From assembly GCA_037013685.1 (NCBI GenBank), contig CM072898.1, positions 992,001 through 1,056,000 of the forward strand: a stretch of DNA of 64,000 bases, read 5' to 3'. Shown here one piece after another: positions 62,501 to 64,000 of this stretch (the stretch's first letter is position 1; every line of letters starts with the position of its first letter). The notes under the pieces were generated by a model. The model was not told the DNA's origin and ran no database searches. It saw nothing but the letters and a program-made list of their open reading frames with translations. Source of the stretch: Acridotheres tristis. Taxonomy: Eukaryota > Chordata > Aves > Passeriformes > Sturnidae. A program made the translations under genes and the position numbers.

Positions 62501-63828
62501 AAACCCCTGGAGGCAGCTGGTTTGCCTCTGCCTGACACAGCTTGCCTGGCATTGAGCTGCATGTGCTCCATAAAGAGAGAATGATGTCAACTTCGTTCAC
62601 ATTCTGCTGGCCAAAGGAGTCACTCTCTGTCTAGTGACCACTGGGGATGTATAACAAGACAAGACTCCTGCAGGTGTCCCAAGTGATAACAATCTCCAAC
62701 CTCAGCACCAAAATCACTTGGAAGTTTCAGAGGTAGTTGCTGAATTGCTACAGAAGTCATTATAATCACAGCTTGGCTGTTAGCCTTCCAGAATTTTCAA
62801 CCTAAGCAAACAAGAAATTCAAGGGAAAATAGCAAAACAAGCTCACAAATAAAGCAGCTGAGAAGTATGTCCCAAATTATCTAATTTTTTTAACCGTGCT
62901 AAGTCATTTCCTCATTTCCCATTGTTCACATGCCCTAGCCAGCCATAAGAATGATATAAAAAGAAAGTATCTTCTAGCTATAAACTCCTTCCACAGTTAA
63001 GTTCTGAAAAGAAAATATGTATACTAATTATCTCATCATTAAGTTACTAATTATATTGAAAAAAACTGCAACACATTGTTTTTTTTTTCCTTGCCCTTGG
63101 GGAAAAAGTTTGTATATAATTATCAGTTTCCCTAACTCCTTACTTGCCCTTTTGTTTTCATAATGAAAGAAACTCTTTCATCTGTCTGCAAAATTGTATG
63201 GCAATGAGACAGGCTGGAGGAAATCTGAAACCCAGTGATGGCTCAGGGCTCTGGAGAAAACGAGCAATATCCATCCATAACCTCCTCCTGACCTATCCCT
63301 GGCCTTAGACAAACAAGTTAAACATTCAATTAGCAGAAAAGAAACGAATGTGCTGTTTATTAATTTGGAGGAGGAAATGCAAGGCTGTGCATAGTAATTG
63401 ACCTAATGTGCCATGAAGCCTCTGAACTCCTCCTGGATAATTCCCATCCTGTCCCAGGCACGGTGTCCTGAGAGGCAACACGGTGGCAAAATGTCTTGCA
63501 CACAGGTCTGTGCACATTTGCATTGCATGGAGGAAATGTGGAATTAATGATTTCTCCATTTCAATGTGTCTTGAACCCTGTTTATTTATCATAGATTGAC
63601 ACTCCCCAACTCCTTCATATCCATTCATCGTAGCTTGTTTTCCATGCTCTCTTTCCATTCTCCCTCACTCCCTGCTCTTTGCTTTGGTCTTTAACTTCCA
63701 TCTCTCTTCTGATTTACTCCTGTATTTACAACCTCTCTGTTCCAGCCTCATTACGAGGCCTCCTGAGCCCCCCTGCCCCTGGAGCTGCCCTCGCTGCTCC
63801 ACCAGGACAGGCGGCTTGGGATCAACAT
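59529..63828. other. Non-coding stretch, includes a candidate conserved block
   Basis: About 4.3 kb without recognised transposable elements. 60,990-61,330 is A+T-rich, stop-rich and repeat-free, with TAATTACATTAG, CTATTTAG, TTGCAATTTG and similar words typical of vertebrate developmental enhancers; this is impression only. 61,850-62,600 is G+C-richer with overlapping shadow frames. No gene recognised. Confidence 0.45.
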
Positions 63829-64000
63829 CCCAGAGCTGCTCCTGTCCCAGAGCTGCTCCTGTCCCAGAGCTGTTCCTGTCCCAGAGCTGTTCCTGTCCCA
63901 AAACTGTTCCTGTCCCAGAGCTGTTCCTGTCCCAAAACTGTTCCTGTCCCAGAACTGCTCCTGTCCCAGAGCTGCTCCTGTCCCAAAACTGTTCCTGTCC
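63829..64000. repeat. 18-bp minisatellite, truncated by the window end
   Basis: About nine and a half units of CCCAGAGCTGCTCCTGTC, with variants at two sites: AGAGCTG versus AAAACTG, and GCTCCTG versus GTTCCTG. The variants are interleaved rather than blocked. Because 18 is divisible by three, the minus strand stays open, encoding a repeating Gly-Gln-Glu-Gln-Leu-Trp-like hexapeptide; this is a translation of the repeat, not a gene. The array continues past the window. Confidence 0.95.

Noticed and set aside
1..64000. CRISPR array, operon, tRNA or rRNA gene, or other prokaryote-type system
   Set aside because: The tandem repeats here lack unique spacers of constant length, there are no closely packed long genes, and no tRNA box B or rRNA-like sequence was seen. 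Composition and repeats are vertebrate.

Overview
The window reads as non-coding nuclear DNA from a bird, most likely a songbird (passerine). Three things support this. Several fragments belong to the CR1 LINE family, which dominates avian genomes, and some carry the CR1 3' end motif. There are also short retroviral solo LTRs, and the background is A+T-leaning with few CpGs and few, small repeats. The LTRs resemble songbird endogenous-retrovirus LTRs as I remember them; no library search was possible. I see no bacterial-type operons, no tRNA or rRNA gene, no CpG-island promoter and no convincing multi-exon gene. The longest open frames fall inside minisatellites, CR1 copies or LTRs, or look like chance. 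The window is best read as intergenic or deep-intronic DNA.

Layout. 0-5 kb: a minisatellite with alternating 30- and 21-bp units (193-447), a minus-strand LTR (2444-2807), a G+C-rich patch holding an exact 51-bp tandem duplication (3777-3878), and a 165-nt unbroken purine tract (4579-4743). 5-15 kb: a CR1 scrap (9638-9762), small duplications and hairpins including a symmetric 53-nt hairpin at 13024-13076, and one exon-like open frame on the minus strand (13188-13372). 14-25 kb: an unclassified ~300-bp dispersed repeat present twice in inverted orientation (14262-14590 and 21830-22140), a probable solo LTR with a 5-bp target duplication (15149-15678), and two inverted CR1 copies (18481-18845 and 23826-24258) that are nearly identical over about 225 bp and then diverge. 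25-42 kb: mostly featureless, with an old palindromic repeat (29197-29291), a two-unit-type minisatellite (37414-37806) and a heptamer satellite (41193-41290). 42-64 kb: a GGAAT/GGAAG-like decamer array (46824-47064), two CR1 fragments (53372-53667 and 55784-56012), a solo LTR with a perfect 6-bp target duplication (54066-54597), a second LTR of the 2.4-kb family (59151-59528), and an 18-bp minisatellite that runs off the window end (63829-64000).

No genes here work together. The window records repeat insertion, tandem-repeat growth and possibly gene conversion. Some A+T-rich repeat-free blocks (for example 60,990-61,330) have the look of conserved non-coding enhancers, but only alignment to other birds could show that. 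I found no credible evidence of a new biological system. The items most worth checking are the inverted dispersed-repeat pair, the stepwise identity of the CR1 pair, the 53-nt hairpin with the nearby exon-like frame, and the family relationship between the 2.4-kb and 59-kb LTRs.
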